From assembly GCA_963169645.1 (NCBI GenBank), contig CAUJCO010000012.1, positions 1-64,000 of the forward strand: 64,000 nucleotides of DNA. Reading direction: 5' to 3'. Shown in pieces: positions 53,006 through 63,415 of this stretch (positions are counted from its first letter, which is position 1; each line of letters opens with the position of its first letter). The stretch is from Bacteroidota bacterium. GTDB taxonomy: Bacteria > Bacteroidota > Bacteroidia > Chitinophagales > JADIYW01. Both the position numbers and the translations under genes were made by a program. Under the pieces are notes generated by a model. It ran no database searches. It was given only the letters and a program-made list of their open reading frames with translations, and was not told the DNA's origin.

Positions 53006-54193
53006 TTATTTTAAATGTTGGATAGCAATCCAAGCCATTAATCCCGCACCAATTTCCAAACATTTTTCATCTACATCAAACGTTGGCGTATGTATGGATG
53101 ATGTAATGCCTTTATCTTTATTTCCGGTACCTAATCGATAAAAACAAGCCGGCACTACTTGCGAGTAATACGAGAAATCTTCTGCTGTCATACGAGTTGG
53201 CATTTCTTCCACATTTTCTGCACCTAAATATATTTGAGCTAATTCAAAAGCAGATTGTGTCATTACTTCATCGTTCTTTAAAAATGGATAGCCTTTGTCT
53301 ATCAATACATCACAACTGCCACCAAAACCAGCCGCAATCGAATGACAAATAGATTCTATTTTTTGGTGTACTTCTTTCCGCCATTGCTCATCAAACGTTC
53401 TAAACGTTCCTTCCATCTTTACAACTTCCGGAATAATATTGGTGGCACCATTTCCAATAATCTTTCCAATGCTTAAAACATTTGGCATAAGCGGATTGGC
53501 GTTTCTACTAATTATGCTTTGTAGTGCTATTACAATATGCGATGCAATTAAAATCGGATCAATAGCTAAGTTAGGTTGTGCTCCGTGTCCACCATTTCCG
53601 TGTACTGTAATAAAAATCTCATCACAACTTGCCATAGCTATGCCGGATTTGAAGGCTACTTTTCCAGTCTCTAATTGAGGTAAAACATGTTGTCCAAATA
53701 TTTGAGATACATCCGGATTTTTTAAAACACCTTCTTTAATTAAAATGGAGGCACCACCCGGTAATTTTTCTTCAGCAGGTTGGAAAATAAATTTTAAGGT
53801 GCCTTCAAAATTATTTTTAAGTTTGTCTAAAATTTTTATTGCTCCTAACAAACACGTTGTATGCACATCGTGTCCGCAAGCATGCATAACACCTACGTTC
53901 TGCGATACATACGAACAATCATTTTTTTCTTCTATTGGTAATGCATCAATATCAGCACGCAAGGCAATAGTTTTCTTTTCCGGATTATTTCCTTTAATGA
54001 TGCCTACAATACCATGGCCACCAATATTGGTTTGATGTTCTATGCCGAATTCTGTCAATTTTTGAGCGATATATTTAGCTGTTTCCACTTCGTGGAAACT
54101 TAATTCCGGATGTGTATGTAAATGACGTCGGATAGCAACTAAATCATTGAAATCAGTAGCAGCTTGTAATTTAATTTTATCTTTTAATTCCAT
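53006..54193 (-). CDS. M20-family amidohydrolase
   Basis: A 395-residue metal-dependent amidohydrolase of the M20D type (IAA-amino-acid hydrolase, hippuricase and N-acetyl-amino-acid deacetylase relatives). The metal ligands appear in MHACGHDVHTTCLLGAIKIL, QPAEEKLPGGA and FGQHVLPQLETG, and the C-terminal MTAEDFSYYSQ with SSIHTPTFDVDEKCLEIG. The usual dimerisation domain lies between about 190 and 300. No signal peptide is seen, so it is cytoplasmic. The exact substrate cannot be told from the sequence. It is alone on its strand, convergent with tRNA-Leu and divergent from lpd. Confidence 0.92.
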   Translation of the reverse strand: MELKDKIKLQAATDFNDLVAIRRHLHTHPELSFHEVETAKYIAQKLTEFGIEHQTNIGGHGIVGIIKGNNPEKKTIALRADIDALPIEEKNDCSYVSQNVGVMHACGHDVHTTCLLGAIKILDKLKNNFEGTLKFIFQPAEEKLPGGASILIKEGVLKNPDVSQIFGQHVLPQLETGKVAFKSGIAMASCDEIFITVHGNGGHGAQPNLAIDPILIASHIVIALQSIISRNANPLMPNVLSIGKIIGNGATNIIPEVVKMEGTFRTFDEQWRKEVHQKIESICHSIAAGFGGSCDVLIDKGYPFLKNDEVMTQSAFELAQIYLGAENVEEMPTRMTAEDFSYYSQVVPACFYRLGTGNKDKGITSSIHTPTFDVDEKCLEIGAGLMAWIAIQHLK

Positions 54194-54279
54194 ATTTCCT
54201 TAAATTCGTAATAGAAAATTTTGGTTACTAAAAATAATCATTTTCAAATTAATATATCTTCAAATTTCAATTCAATACT

Positions 54280-55671
54280 ATGAATAACTATGATTTGATC
54301 GTTATAGGCTCTGGTCCCGGTGGGTACGTTGCTGCAATTAGAGCCGCACAATTAGGAATGAAAGTAGCCATCATTGAAAAAGAGCAATTAGGCGGTATTT
54401 GTTTAAATTGGGGTTGTATTCCGACCAAAGCACTACTTAAATCAGCACAAGTATTTGATTATATTCAGCATGCTGCTGATTTTGGAATTACTATTTCTAA
54501 TTCTACACTACAATTTAATGAGGTAATACACAGAAGTAGAAATGTAGCAGAGAGTATGAGTAAAGGCGTGCAGTTCTTAATGAAGAAAAACAATATTGAA
54601 GTGATTTATGGTTATGGAAAATTATTACCCGGAAAAAGAGTCGAAGTAACATTAAATGATGGCGGCATAAAAATATTCAAATCGAATTTCGTTTTATTGG
54701 CTACAGGTGGAAGAGCAAAACAATTACAATCATTACCAATTGATGGAAAATATATTATCGACTACCGCAACGCATTAGGATTGCCATCGTTGCCGAAAAA
54801 TATGGTGATTGTTGGTGCCGGTGCAATAGGTGTAGAGTTTGCTTATTTCTATCAAACAATGGGTTGTAACGTTACCTTAATCGAATTTTTTGATACTATA
54901 TTGCCGATTGAAGATAAAGATGTAAGCAAAGCATTAGAGAAATCATTTACTAAAAAAGGTATTAACATCTTGACATCTACTCGTGTGTTGTCATCTAAAA
55001 TAGAAAATGAAAAAATACAATTATTGATAAACGGAAAAGATGGTGAACATATTTTAGAAACAGACATTGTATTAAGTGCAGCCGGCGTGGTTGCCAATAT
55101 TGAAAATATTGGATTAGAAATATGTGGTGTGCAAACAGAAAATGAAAAAGTAAAAGTAGATGCATATTATAGAACGAATGTAGAGAATGTGTATGCCATC
55201 GGTGATATTGTAAAAGGACAAGCATTGGCACACGTAGCAAGTGCAGAAGGTATCATTGCTGTAGAACACATGTGCGAACATCATCCACAACCTTTGGATT
55301 ACAATAATATTCCGGGATGTACGTATTGCGCACCAGAAGTAGCCAGTGTAGGCATTACTGAGCAAAAAGCAAAAGAAAATGGATTCGATATTTTAGTCGG
55401 TAAATTTCCATTTACTGCAAGTGGCAAAGCAAAGGCATCCGGAAAATCTGATGGTTTTGTGAAGCTTATTTTTGATAAAAAATATGGCGAATTATTAGGT
55501 GCTCATTTAATAGGTGATAACGTTACCGAGATGATTGCCGAACTTGTAGTGGCAAGAAAATTAGAAACAACCGGAAAAGAAATTTTAAAATCAGTGCATC
55601 CACATCCAACTATGAGTGAAGCAATTATGGAAGCAACTGCCGCGGCTTATGGTGAAGTTATTCATCTATAA
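54280..55671 (+). CDS. lpdA: Dihydrolipoyl dehydrogenase
   Basis: A 463-residue flavoprotein that reoxidises the lipoamide of 2-oxo-acid dehydrogenase and glycine-cleavage complexes with NAD. The redox-active disulfide is C41-C46 in GGICLNWGCIPTKALLKSAQ. The FAD site is DLIVIGSGPGGYVAAIRAAQ, the NAD site is MVIVGAGAIGVEFAYFYQ, a second FAD motif is VYAIGDIVKG, and the C-terminal active-site HPHPTMSEAIMEA carries the catalytic His. No dehydrogenase complex genes are adjacent. A bidirectional terminator follows directly. Confidence 0.97.
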   Translation: MNNYDLIVIGSGPGGYVAAIRAAQLGMKVAIIEKEQLGGICLNWGCIPTKALLKSAQVFDYIQHAADFGITISNSTLQFNEVIHRSRNVAESMSKGVQFLMKKNNIEVIYGYGKLLPGKRVEVTLNDGGIKIFKSNFVLLATGGRAKQLQSLPIDGKYIIDYRNALGLPSLPKNMVIVGAGAIGVEFAYFYQTMGCNVTLIEFFDTILPIEDKDVSKALEKSFTKKGINILTSTRVLSSKIENEKIQLLINGKDGEHILETDIVLSAAGVVANIENIGLEICGVQTENEKVKVDAYYRTNVENVYAIGDIVKGQALAHVASAEGIIAVEHMCEHHPQPLDYNNIPGCTYCAPEVASVGITEQKAKENGFDILVGKFPFTASGKAKASGKSDGFVKLIFDKKYGELLGAHLIGDNVTEMIAELVVARKLETTGKEILKSVHPHPTMSEAIMEATAAAYGEVIHL

Positions 55672-55707
55672 AAAAAATCGGAGCAAATTAATAGCTCCGA
55701 TTTTTTT
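55672..55707. terminator. Bidirectional terminator between lpdA and the C25 peptidase gene
   Basis: Stem AATCGGAGC / GCTCCGATT with a 9-nt loop (55685-55693), flanked by A7 on one side and T7 on the other. It begins directly after the lpdA stop and can also end the leftward gene, whose stop is 20 nt away. Confidence 0.9.
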
Positions 55708-55726
55708 ATAATTTTAGAATAGAATA

Positions 55727-58700
55727 TTATCGGATGATGTATAGTTTTCCATATCCTTTTTTGAAATATTTATCAATCGAGCTTTCTTTTACTTCAGTGG
55801 TTGTTCCATCTATATTTTTTGTCATCACTCGATAAAAATAAACACCATTTGCTAAACGGTCGCCGTAGTTATCTGTTCCATCCCATTTGTAATCGGTTAC
55901 GTTTACGCCAATATGTAAGTTGCCTAAATCGGAACGTGTAATTTCTTTTACTACTTTTCCACTCACGTTAAATATTTGAATAATCAATTGATCCGGAATG
56001 GTTGCGCCGGTTAATGTAAATACAAATTGTGTGGTGGATGAAAATGGATTTGGATAATTCAATACATTGCTAATAGATGGCTTAGAATCTACACTAAACT
56101 TAATTCTATAGTCGTATTTTCCGGCATCGTTTTTACTTCTGTCTATTCCTTGAGCTCTGATTTCATAAGTGCCATCGGCTAACGTTGGTTTAAATATTAA
56201 ACGTGCTTCATTGTTTTTTCCTAAGTTGATGTTGTTGGCCGGCAAGAATGTAACATCCGGTCGGTTAGCCGAAATTTGTACCGGATCCGGGTTATTTGGA
56301 TAATATAAATAAATTAAAAATCCGGATGTATCGTTTAATGCCAAGTATTTATTTTCATCTTTTAAACGGAATAATATTTCCGGATTGGCAGAAACATATT
56401 CACCATCGGTAATATGACGCCCATCAAAAGTTACATCTAATAAAGGATTAATCTTATCGCGTTCTACGAATACCGTAAATTCTGCAAAGTTATTAAAGTG
56501 AAATTGTTCTATTTGGTCTTCATCCGGATTGACTTCTACTGTTACATAATTTAATCCAAAGAAATTAAAACCGGAAAAAGTATAATTAAAGTCGATATTT
56601 ATATGAGATTTTCCCGGAAGTGGTGCAAATCGTTGATAGAAGGACGAGATGTTTCCGGAAGCATCTTTAATAATAAATTTAACCAACAAACTATCCATAT
56701 TTATTGGTGTTACATTTTCCACTGCAACAGACATGTTGAAGTTTTCTCCAGAAATAATACTATCTCTTGTTTTTGAAAAATGAATGGTTGGGTTTACCAC
56801 AGCTTCCGGTGCTTTGGCATAATATAACCGCCAAAAATCCATTTGAGGAGGTGTGCCTAATGAGTCATCTTTCGTAATCCATTGCATCTGCAAAAATGGA
56901 AACTGCGTGGCGTCAATGCTAACCGGAGTAATCGCATTTTTCACTAAATCTGAACGCAATAATGTACGCGTTCCGGAAGTACTATATCCATATATGTTCA
57001 CTGTACCTTCGTCGTATGTAGTAGTAGGTGCAGCCTCTTTTGGATGCCAGTCCATGTGGAAATCTGTCCAATCGCTGGCAGGTCCAATGATAGGCGTTTC
57101 CATATTTCCTTTGTTCCATGTACCGCTAAAGGTAAACATTGTATCAATAATATCCGGAATAAAACGTTGTATCTGAATTGGGGTAAATGATGGATTACAA
57201 TTTTGTAAGAAGAAAACAAACGGTGCATTTTCTTGTTGTTGGCGAATTTTAGTAACACCTAAATTTTCAAATGCTTGATATAAATTGGCATCGCCAACAG
57301 ATGTACTATCTGAAAGCCATTGTGTGTAACCAGCATTATAGAAACTATAGCCCATAACATACGCATTGCATGGAATAGAATTTAAGAAGTTGATAACATC
57401 CGTTCTGTATGCTTTTCCATTCGTATAATCATTGGTGATAAATTCAATGACGTTTGTTGGATAACGATTACAAGTAATATCATTAAATGGACCTCTGCAA
57501 GTATTACCGATTTGATAGGTTTGCCAGTTTTGGCCAGTATTGGCATCATACACGAAGAATATAAATCCTTTTCGTGCCCAAGCATTACGGGCTATTAAAT
57601 AACCATCCCAATACGCTTCAATTAATTGGTCGTAAATAATACCATTTCGAATTTGCAATGTACGTGTGGTATTTGGATAATGGAAGTAACGATCATTTTT
57701 AAGGTTTAATGTACTGTATGTATTGCGTAAATATTGATAGTAATGGGATTGATTCCATCCGGTAGAAAGAGATGTATTGTATAAAAATGAACTCTTTTTC
57801 CAATTTGCCGGAACGTTTGGTAAGGTATCTAAAGTGCCACGCCAATAGTATACTTTGTTTTGTAAAAGTGGAATGGTTGGTTTCCATTTGATAGTTGCTC
57901 CGGGAGCAACCGTATTTAATTGGGTTAAAAGTGGACTATTAAATTGTTCTGTGGTGTCAATTTGAAAGATATATGATTTGGGTGTTGCAAATGGATTGGC
58001 GGTTGAGAATACTAATTCAAAATTTGGATCATTCACCATACAAAATTCGTATGGATAAATCGGAATAATATCATCTGCCAAAATTAATTTGGTGATAGTT
58101 ATTTCATTGTTTTGTTCAGAATATTCCGCAATGGCATTAGTATAATCTACTTTAATTCTAAATGTGTTTAAACCGGGTCCATTTATTCTGTCTGATTTTA
58201 TCCAAAGTAAAACGGTATCTTGGTTGCGTGCACTTGGAACAGTAATGCTGGTTACTTGTATTTGTCCATTTGGAAAAATTCTATCTACATTCACTACATA
58301 CATATCCGGAACGGCAGCTCCTAAATTTCGTACGATTAATTTTATCAAAAATGAGTCTGCAGCCGCATTAATATTTTGAGGTTCAAAAGAGACACTATTT
58401 TCATCAATATAGTAATCCGGTTTATAATGCGTGTTGATGCGTAATCCCGGATCGCCGTGGAAAATCATTTGATGACCAATAGAAGGGTTAATTATAATTC
58501 CACTTTGAATTACATCCGATGCAGTAGATTTTAAAATAGTTCCTATTCTATCATTATACATCGTATTGGAAAAATAATTGTAAAATGCGGATGAATACGA
58601 ATTAAGGTTAGATGCAACTGCATAGGTAACCGGTGCAATATATCCAATCGCAGCTTTATTGGCACTTAATACAAATCGTTCACTTAATAAATTCGAGGCA

Positions 58701-60724
58701 TCTTCAAAAACACTTCCGATAAAACACCCGTTAGAAAGCATTAAATGGTATTTCTTATAATTATCCATTCGTTCCGGCTCTAAGTTAAAGTCGGTTGTTG
58801 TAGTAGCAGAGTGTCCAAAAAAGGTAATTAAAGAAACTCCGGAATTTACCAATGAGTCTAAGAAAATATTTTGTGCAATTTGAATTGGGTCGGTAGTATT
58901 TTTAAATAAACTACTTACTGTTCCACCAAATTTTGGAGCTTCAATAATATTTTTGTAATTGTCTAAAAAAGAACGAAAAACTTGTTGCTCAAAGTTGTTA
59001 TTTCCGCCACCTAAGTGCAAAACATTTTTCATCCAAGATTTATTGTATGGCGTAAGCGAAGCATTTATGGTGTCATTTAAGATGGCTTCGTAGTCTTTTA
59101 CTTTATCTAAATATACTTTTATTTCATCGCCCGTTTTTACAGACAATCGGCCGATACCAATTTGTGGATAGTTAAGTTGGCTGTTTCTTGCTGTTAATAA
59201 ATTATCGGAAGCCGGCTCTCCAAATGTAGGCACTAAACTTTTATCTATCAATCCTTGATTGCGATACATCTTTATATAATCCAATCCTTTTCCAATGATG
59301 AAGACTAATTCCGGTTTAATAGAAAATTTATCTAAAGCGTAGTTAACAAAATTTCGAATAGCTAATGGGTTTTCCGGAATTCCAAATCCAAATTGATCGT
59401 ACAATTCATCGATAAAATAGGTTCGTGCAGTAAAACTTCCACCGGCTGCTGAAGCGCGATATTTTCTGTATTCTTCTACATAATCAATCCCGGAAAGACT
59501 ATTTTTTAATTTCTTATTTGAGATGATGATGTAATTTCCAGGACCGGGTGTTGCACCCAAAAAATTGGTAAAAGTAATTGGTGTAAACGCAGAAATAGTT
59601 GGGATAGCAGCTGACGATTGCGATGAAAGATACAGCTTATCTTTGTCTAATAAAGTCTGGAATAAATGGAATTTTAAAACGGTATCTGTGATGCCGGTAT
59701 ATCTTTGCTTATTTTTTAAATCGTATAAAATGGGTGTCGTAGATTGTGCATCAAAATTTTTTATTTCGAAATAAATATCATCTGATTTCTTAAATCCAAA
59801 ATCGATAGTAGTTTGGTTGTTAAAGTTAAATAAACGAGGATATTGCAATTCGACACCTGCTAAGTTTGGAATTAAACGAGTAGCAGCACGAGGTGCATCA
59901 AAATTAAAACGAGCCCAACCACCTTCCGAGAAATTCATACTATTTACTTTGTACACCGATTTTTTTACCATTGGTCCAAAGTTGATGTCTGTAGAGTCAA
60001 ATGAATTATAGGTTACGCGTATGTTTTGACTACCTTCCGGTAACACATAATTTGCATGATAGTATGCATATTCACTTGGGTCTCTATAAACAAAATACGT
60101 GTTAAAGCCTACAAAAGTTTGCACACCCGGAGCTATGGAGCCTAAAGTATGACCTTCACCTATGTCGAAATCAGAATTATATAATTGGCTATACACAGAG
60201 GAAATTGGTAATCCTCTAAATAAACCTGTTCCGGTAAAATAGATGGAGTAGTAACAAAATTTTTCAGGTGTTGGAATTACGCTTAAATCGTTTACTTGCT
60301 GTGTAATACGTGCATTGATGTTGAATGGGTCAATTGTAAGAAAACAAACTGCCGTATCAGAGAATAAATTTAGTTTATCATGCGGTTGGTCAGCGGGATT
60401 TTTATATAATAAGGAGTCGGGCTTGCCGTCATTTTTTTCTCCATAAAATTCGATAAAATCGGTAGCTCCAAATTGACCATTTGTACTTACGTACAATGGA
60501 ATTTCATTTCCATTTCGTATTATCTTAAAATAGGTACCTCGCAACTGATTATTCGGAATGCCTAAGTTGGATAATTCCGCATAGGTAATTCTATATAAAC
60601 TTGTTTTGGCAATTTTAAACTTATAGTAAGTCTTTGAATAATCTATCCATTCGTTGCCATAAGGTTGTGCCTGGCTAATGGTAAAAAATCCTAATAAACA
60701 GATAATATGTAAAATCTTTTTCAT
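55727..60724 (-). CDS. C25 (gingipain-type) peptidase, PorU-like, T9SS-associated
   Basis: A 1665-residue exported protein with a signal peptide (HIICLLGFFTISQA). The C25 domain lies at about residues 390-740: IGIGRLSVKTGDE, LITFFGHSATTTTD with catalytic H638, and MLSNGCFIGSVFED with catalytic C667, 29 residues apart as in gingipain-like enzymes. The following CARDB-like and Ig-like repeats (DSFLIKLIVRNLGAAVPDMY; FNMSVAVENVTPINMDSLLV) end in a FlgD/sorting-like domain: VLNYPNPFSSTTQFVFTLTG and YKWDGTDNYGDRLANGVYFY. PorU is the sortase of type IX secretion and is normally about 1100-1300 residues. The longer form beside a PorV-family gene suggests the PorU2/PorV2 type, by inference. Confidence 0.82.
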   Translation of the reverse strand: MKKILHIICLLGFFTISQAQPYGNEWIDYSKTYYKFKIAKTSLYRITYAELSNLGIPNNQLRGTYFKIIRNGNEIPLYVSTNGQFGATDFIEFYGEKNDGKPDSLLYKNPADQPHDKLNLFSDTAVCFLTIDPFNINARITQQVNDLSVIPTPEKFCYYSIYFTGTGLFRGLPISSVYSQLYNSDFDIGEGHTLGSIAPGVQTFVGFNTYFVYRDPSEYAYYHANYVLPEGSQNIRVTYNSFDSTDINFGPMVKKSVYKVNSMNFSEGGWARFNFDAPRAATRLIPNLAGVELQYPRLFNFNNQTTIDFGFKKSDDIYFEIKNFDAQSTTPILYDLKNKQRYTGITDTVLKFHLFQTLLDKDKLYLSSQSSAAIPTISAFTPITFTNFLGATPGPGNYIIISNKKLKNSLSGIDYVEEYRKYRASAAGGSFTARTYFIDELYDQFGFGIPENPLAIRNFVNYALDKFSIKPELVFIIGKGLDYIKMYRNQGLIDKSLVPTFGEPASDNLLTARNSQLNYPQIGIGRLSVKTGDEIKVYLDKVKDYEAILNDTINASLTPYNKSWMKNVLHLGGGNNNFEQQVFRSFLDNYKNIIEAPKFGGTVSSLFKNTTDPIQIAQNIFLDSLVNSGVSLITFFGHSATTTTDFNLEPERMDNYKKYHLMLSNGCFIGSVFEDASNLLSERFVLSANKAAIGYIAPVTYAVASNLNSYSSAFYNYFSNTMYNDRIGTILKSTASDVIQSGIIINPSIGHQMIFHGDPGLRINTHYKPDYYIDENSVSFEPQNINAAADSFLIKLIVRNLGAAVPDMYVVNVDRIFPNGQIQVTSITVPSARNQDTVLLWIKSDRINGPGLNTFRIKVDYTNAIAEYSEQNNEITITKLILADDIIPIYPYEFCMVNDPNFELVFSTANPFATPKSYIFQIDTTEQFNSPLLTQLNTVAPGATIKWKPTIPLLQNKVYYWRGTLDTLPNVPANWKKSSFLYNTSLSTGWNQSHYYQYLRNTYSTLNLKNDRYFHYPNTTRTLQIRNGIIYDQLIEAYWDGYLIARNAWARKGFIFFVYDANTGQNWQTYQIGNTCRGPFNDITCNRYPTNVIEFITNDYTNGKAYRTDVINFLNSIPCNAYVMGYSFYNAGYTQWLSDSTSVGDANLYQAFENLGVTKIRQQQENAPFVFFLQNCNPSFTPIQIQRFIPDIIDTMFTFSGTWNKGNMETPIIGPASDWTDFHMDWHPKEAAPTTTYDEGTVNIYGYSTSGTRTLLRSDLVKNAITPVSIDATQFPFLQMQWITKDDSLGTPPQMDFWRLYYAKAPEAVVNPTIHFSKTRDSIISGENFNMSVAVENVTPINMDSLLVKFIIKDASGNISSFYQRFAPLPGKSHINIDFNYTFSGFNFFGLNYVTVEVNPDEDQIEQFHFNNFAEFTVFVERDKINPLLDVTFDGRHITDGEYVSANPEILFRLKDENKYLALNDTSGFLIYLYYPNNPDPVQISANRPDVTFLPANNINLGKNNEARLIFKPTLADGTYEIRAQGIDRSKNDAGKYDYRIKFSVDSKPSISNVLNYPNPFSSTTQFVFTLTGATIPDQLIIQIFNVSGKVVKEITRSDLGNLHIGVNVTDYKWDGTDNYGDRLANGVYFYRVMTKNIDGTTTEVKESSIDKYFKKGYGKLYIIR

Positions 60725-60730
60725 CTGCCG

Positions 60731-61927
60731 TTAGTTTTGAGTAGGTTCGTTAATAGGTGCTTGTGGTGCAACTTCAGTTGGTGCGGTATTTTGTTCTAAA
60801 GGTTGCTCAGTTGCATTGATTAATTGTGCACCTTCTTTTCTTTTTCGTTTGTTGATGCCAACTTTTAATGATACAACATGCGAGAATTGACTTTCAGAAG
60901 CTTTGCCTACATCAGTATAAGCATAATCAACAAAAACAAAATCACGGAAACGGAAACCGGCTCCCAAATTTGGTTGTACCGTAAATGTTTTTTTACCGTC
61001 TGTATTCAACATTTTTTGAAAATTACTTACACCGGCTCGGATGTAAAATATTTTCCATAATCCTAATTCCACACCGATTCGTGGGTCCATGCTTATTTTC
61101 TTTGTAGCTATGAGTGTGTTTCTTTTGCCATCAGTGGTAAGTTCCCAATCTAATTCTGCTTTTAATTCAATTTTATCTTTAAACGTTTTGGCATAGGCTA
61201 CACCAAATTGAATTCTCGGTAAGGTAATTTCTGTAGAGTTTTTAGGAATGACATTATTGGTGTCTGCTAAAATTAATTTTTCCTTGTCTGTAAAACTATA
61301 CGACCACGCATTAAATGTGGTGGTGATATCTTTTACGGTTAACCCAATTTGCCAATCTTTAATGCGATATTGTGCACCAATGTCGATACCAAAACCCCAA
61401 GACTTTGCAAAGCTTCCTGCTTTGTTGTGTACAATTTTGGTTGTAGCTCCAACAGATAAATTGGGCAAAATTTTATAAGCATACGAAAGTAAGATGCCAT
61501 AATTACCAACAGAAAAATTTCGGACATTATCATAATTTACACTGCCATCCGGTTCAATTAAGTCTAATGTGTATGGAATATCATCTACACCAAATCGCAT
61601 AAAATTTAATCCAATAGCGTGTTTGTTGCTATCTAATGGAAATGCAATACCGGCATAATCATATTTTGCCAATCCGGCAAAGTATTCGTTGTGCATAAAA
61701 CTAAATTGCAAATTAGTAGGTATGCGCACCAATCCTGCCGGATTCCAATAGCCGGAAGTAATGTCATTGGTAGAAGCAACGACTGCATTGCCCATCCCGA
61801 AATTATGTGCACCAACACCAATATACATAAAATCATTGCTATATTTTGGTGGCTTTGCCATCGTAAAAATGGTAACGCAACATAGAAAAAGGAATAAACA
61901 GAATTTAGTTCTTAGTAAATTTATCAT
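60731..61927 (-). CDS. PorV/PorQ-family outer-membrane protein
   Basis: A 398-residue protein with an N-terminal signal (FLFLCCVTIFTMA) and a FadL-like beta-barrel. The family motif MYIGVGAHNFGMGNAVVAST is followed by TNDITSGYWNPAGLVRIPTN near residue 52. Later strands include YRIKDWQIGLTVKDITTTFN and RFRDFVFVDYAYTDVGKASE. The tail after about residue 350 is Pro/Glu/Gln-rich (EQPLEQNTAPTEVAPQAPIN) and may be exposed. PorV carries substrates from the translocon to the PorU sortase in type IX secretion. It lies 6 nt upstream of the C25 gene on the same strand, so both are co-transcribed. Confidence 0.85.
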   Translation of the reverse strand: MINLLRTKFCLFLFLCCVTIFTMAKPPKYSNDFMYIGVGAHNFGMGNAVVASTNDITSGYWNPAGLVRIPTNLQFSFMHNEYFAGLAKYDYAGIAFPLDSNKHAIGLNFMRFGVDDIPYTLDLIEPDGSVNYDNVRNFSVGNYGILLSYAYKILPNLSVGATTKIVHNKAGSFAKSWGFGIDIGAQYRIKDWQIGLTVKDITTTFNAWSYSFTDKEKLILADTNNVIPKNSTEITLPRIQFGVAYAKTFKDKIELKAELDWELTTDGKRNTLIATKKISMDPRIGVELGLWKIFYIRAGVSNFQKMLNTDGKKTFTVQPNLGAGFRFRDFVFVDYAYTDVGKASESQFSHVVSLKVGINKRKRKEGAQLINATEQPLEQNTAPTEVAPQAPINEPTQN

Positions 61928-62078
61928 GCAATATAAACGATTCGTTTTTAATGGTATTGTAACGCGGATTAACCCAATGTAAATTTATCCAATTTATCTT
62001 AATAATTAGATAAATATTTCTGTTTTTTAGTTGCATTTCCAACATTTTTAAGTGTTTATATAAAAATCATATATCGTG

Positions 62079-62111
62079 TTTGAGTTATCCATTACACAAT
62101 TTGTATTTTTG
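62079..62111 (+). promoter_or_regulatory. Promoter of tyrS
   Basis: TTTG at 62079-62082, a 21-nt spacer, and TATTTTTG at 62104-62111. The tyrS ATG follows 17 nt downstream. The pattern matches Bacteroidota promoters. Confidence 0.6.
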
Positions 62112-62128
62112 TACAAATATTTATTGAA

Positions 62129-63415
62129 ATGATGAATTTTGTAGATGAACTTAGATGGAGAGGAATGTTGCATGATATCATGCCCGGAACAGAAGAACTA
62201 TTAAACAAAGAAGTTGTAAAAGGATATATCGGATTTGACCCAACTGCCGACTCGTTAGGAATTGGGAATATGGTGCAAGTAATGACTTTGCTACATTTTC
62301 AACGTTGTGGTCATAAGCCAATTGCATTAGTAGGTGGTGCAACCGGTATTGTGGGCGACCCAAGTGGACGCAGCACAGAAAGAAATATGCTGTCAGAAGA
62401 GTTATTGCAACATAATCTATCTTCCCAAAAAAAACAATTAGAAAAATTTTTGGATTTTGATTGTGGAGCCAACTCAGCTGAAATAGTTAATAATTATGAT
62501 TGGTTCAAAGAATTTTCATTTTTGGATTTTATTAGTGATGTTGGAAAACACATCACTGTAAATTACATGATGAGCAAAGATTCCGTAAAAAACAGATTAG
62601 AAAATGGCATGTCGTTTACGGAGTTTTGTTATCAACTTATTCAAGGATACGATTTCTATCATCTTTGGAAAACACAAGGTGTAAAATTACAATTAGGTGG
62701 AAGTGACCAATGGGGAAACATCGTTACAGGTACTGAAATTATTCGCAGAAAAACAAATGGGGAAGGCGATGCATACGCATTAACTACTCAGCTAATCAAA
62801 AAAGCGGATGGTACAAAATTTGGAAAAAGTGAAAGTGGAAATATTTGGTTAGATGCGCATAAAACATCGCCATATAAATTTTATCAATTTTGGTTAAATG
62901 CCGCAGATGAAGATGTGAAAAATTGGATTCGTGTTTTTTCTATGAAAGGAAAAGAAGAAATTGAAGCGTTAGAGCAACAACAAAATGAAGCACCACATTT
63001 GCGCATTTTACAAAAGGCCTTAGCAGAAGAAATTACAACACGCGTGCACAGTTCATCTGATTTAGTACAAGCACAGAAAGCCTCAGAAATTTTATTTGGT
63101 AAGGCAACAAAAGAAAATTTAGTACAACTATCGGATGCACAAATTCAAGATATTTTTGAGGGTGTTCCAATTTTTCACCTATCAAAAGATAAAATTTCAG
63201 GTGGTGTAAATATCTTGGATTTGTTAGCACAAGAAACACAAATATTACCTTCAAAAGGTGAGGCGCGCAAGTTGGTGTCAGCCAATGGAATTGCCCTAAA
63301 CCTCGATAAATACACAGATGTTAATGGTGTTGTGAATGCCGATAATTTAATTAATGGAAAATATATCGTTGCCAAAAAAGGAAAGAAAGATTATTTCTTG
63401 ATAACCGTTTCTTAA
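62129..63415 (+). CDS. tyrS: Tyrosyl-tRNA synthetase
   Basis: A 428-residue class I synthetase that charges tRNA-Tyr. The Rossmann fold begins [20 protein letters not shown]: the position of the usual HIGH motif reads G44-I-G-N47. The tyrosine-specific parts are [36 protein letters not shown], and [20 protein letters not shown]. The KMSKS equivalent is [15 protein letters not shown]-terminal S4-like domain (about 360-428; [20 protein letters not shown]) binds tRNA. A start at the second Met (62132) is equally possible. It abuts the convergent methyltransferase gene with no spacer. Confidence 0.96.
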   Translation: MMNFVDELRWRGMLHDIMPGTEELLNKEVVKGYIGFDPTADSLGIGNMVQVMTLLHFQRCGHKPIALVGGATGIVGDPSGRSTERNMLSEELLQHNLSSQKKQLEKFLDFDCGANSAEIVNNYDWFKEFSFLDFISDVGKHITVNYMMSKDSVKNRLENGMSFTEFCYQLIQGYDFYHLWKTQGVKLQLGGSDQWGNIVTGTEIIRRKTNGEGDAYALTTQLIKKADGTKFGKSESGNIWLDAHKTSPYKFYQFWLNAADEDVKNWIRVFSMKGKEEIEALEQQQNEAPHLRILQKALAEEITTRVHSSSDLVQAQKASEILFGKATKENLVQLSDAQIQDIFEGVPIFHLSKDKISGGVNILDLLAQETQILPSKGEARKLVSANGIALNLDKYTDVNGVVNADNLINGKYIVAKKGKKDYFLITVS

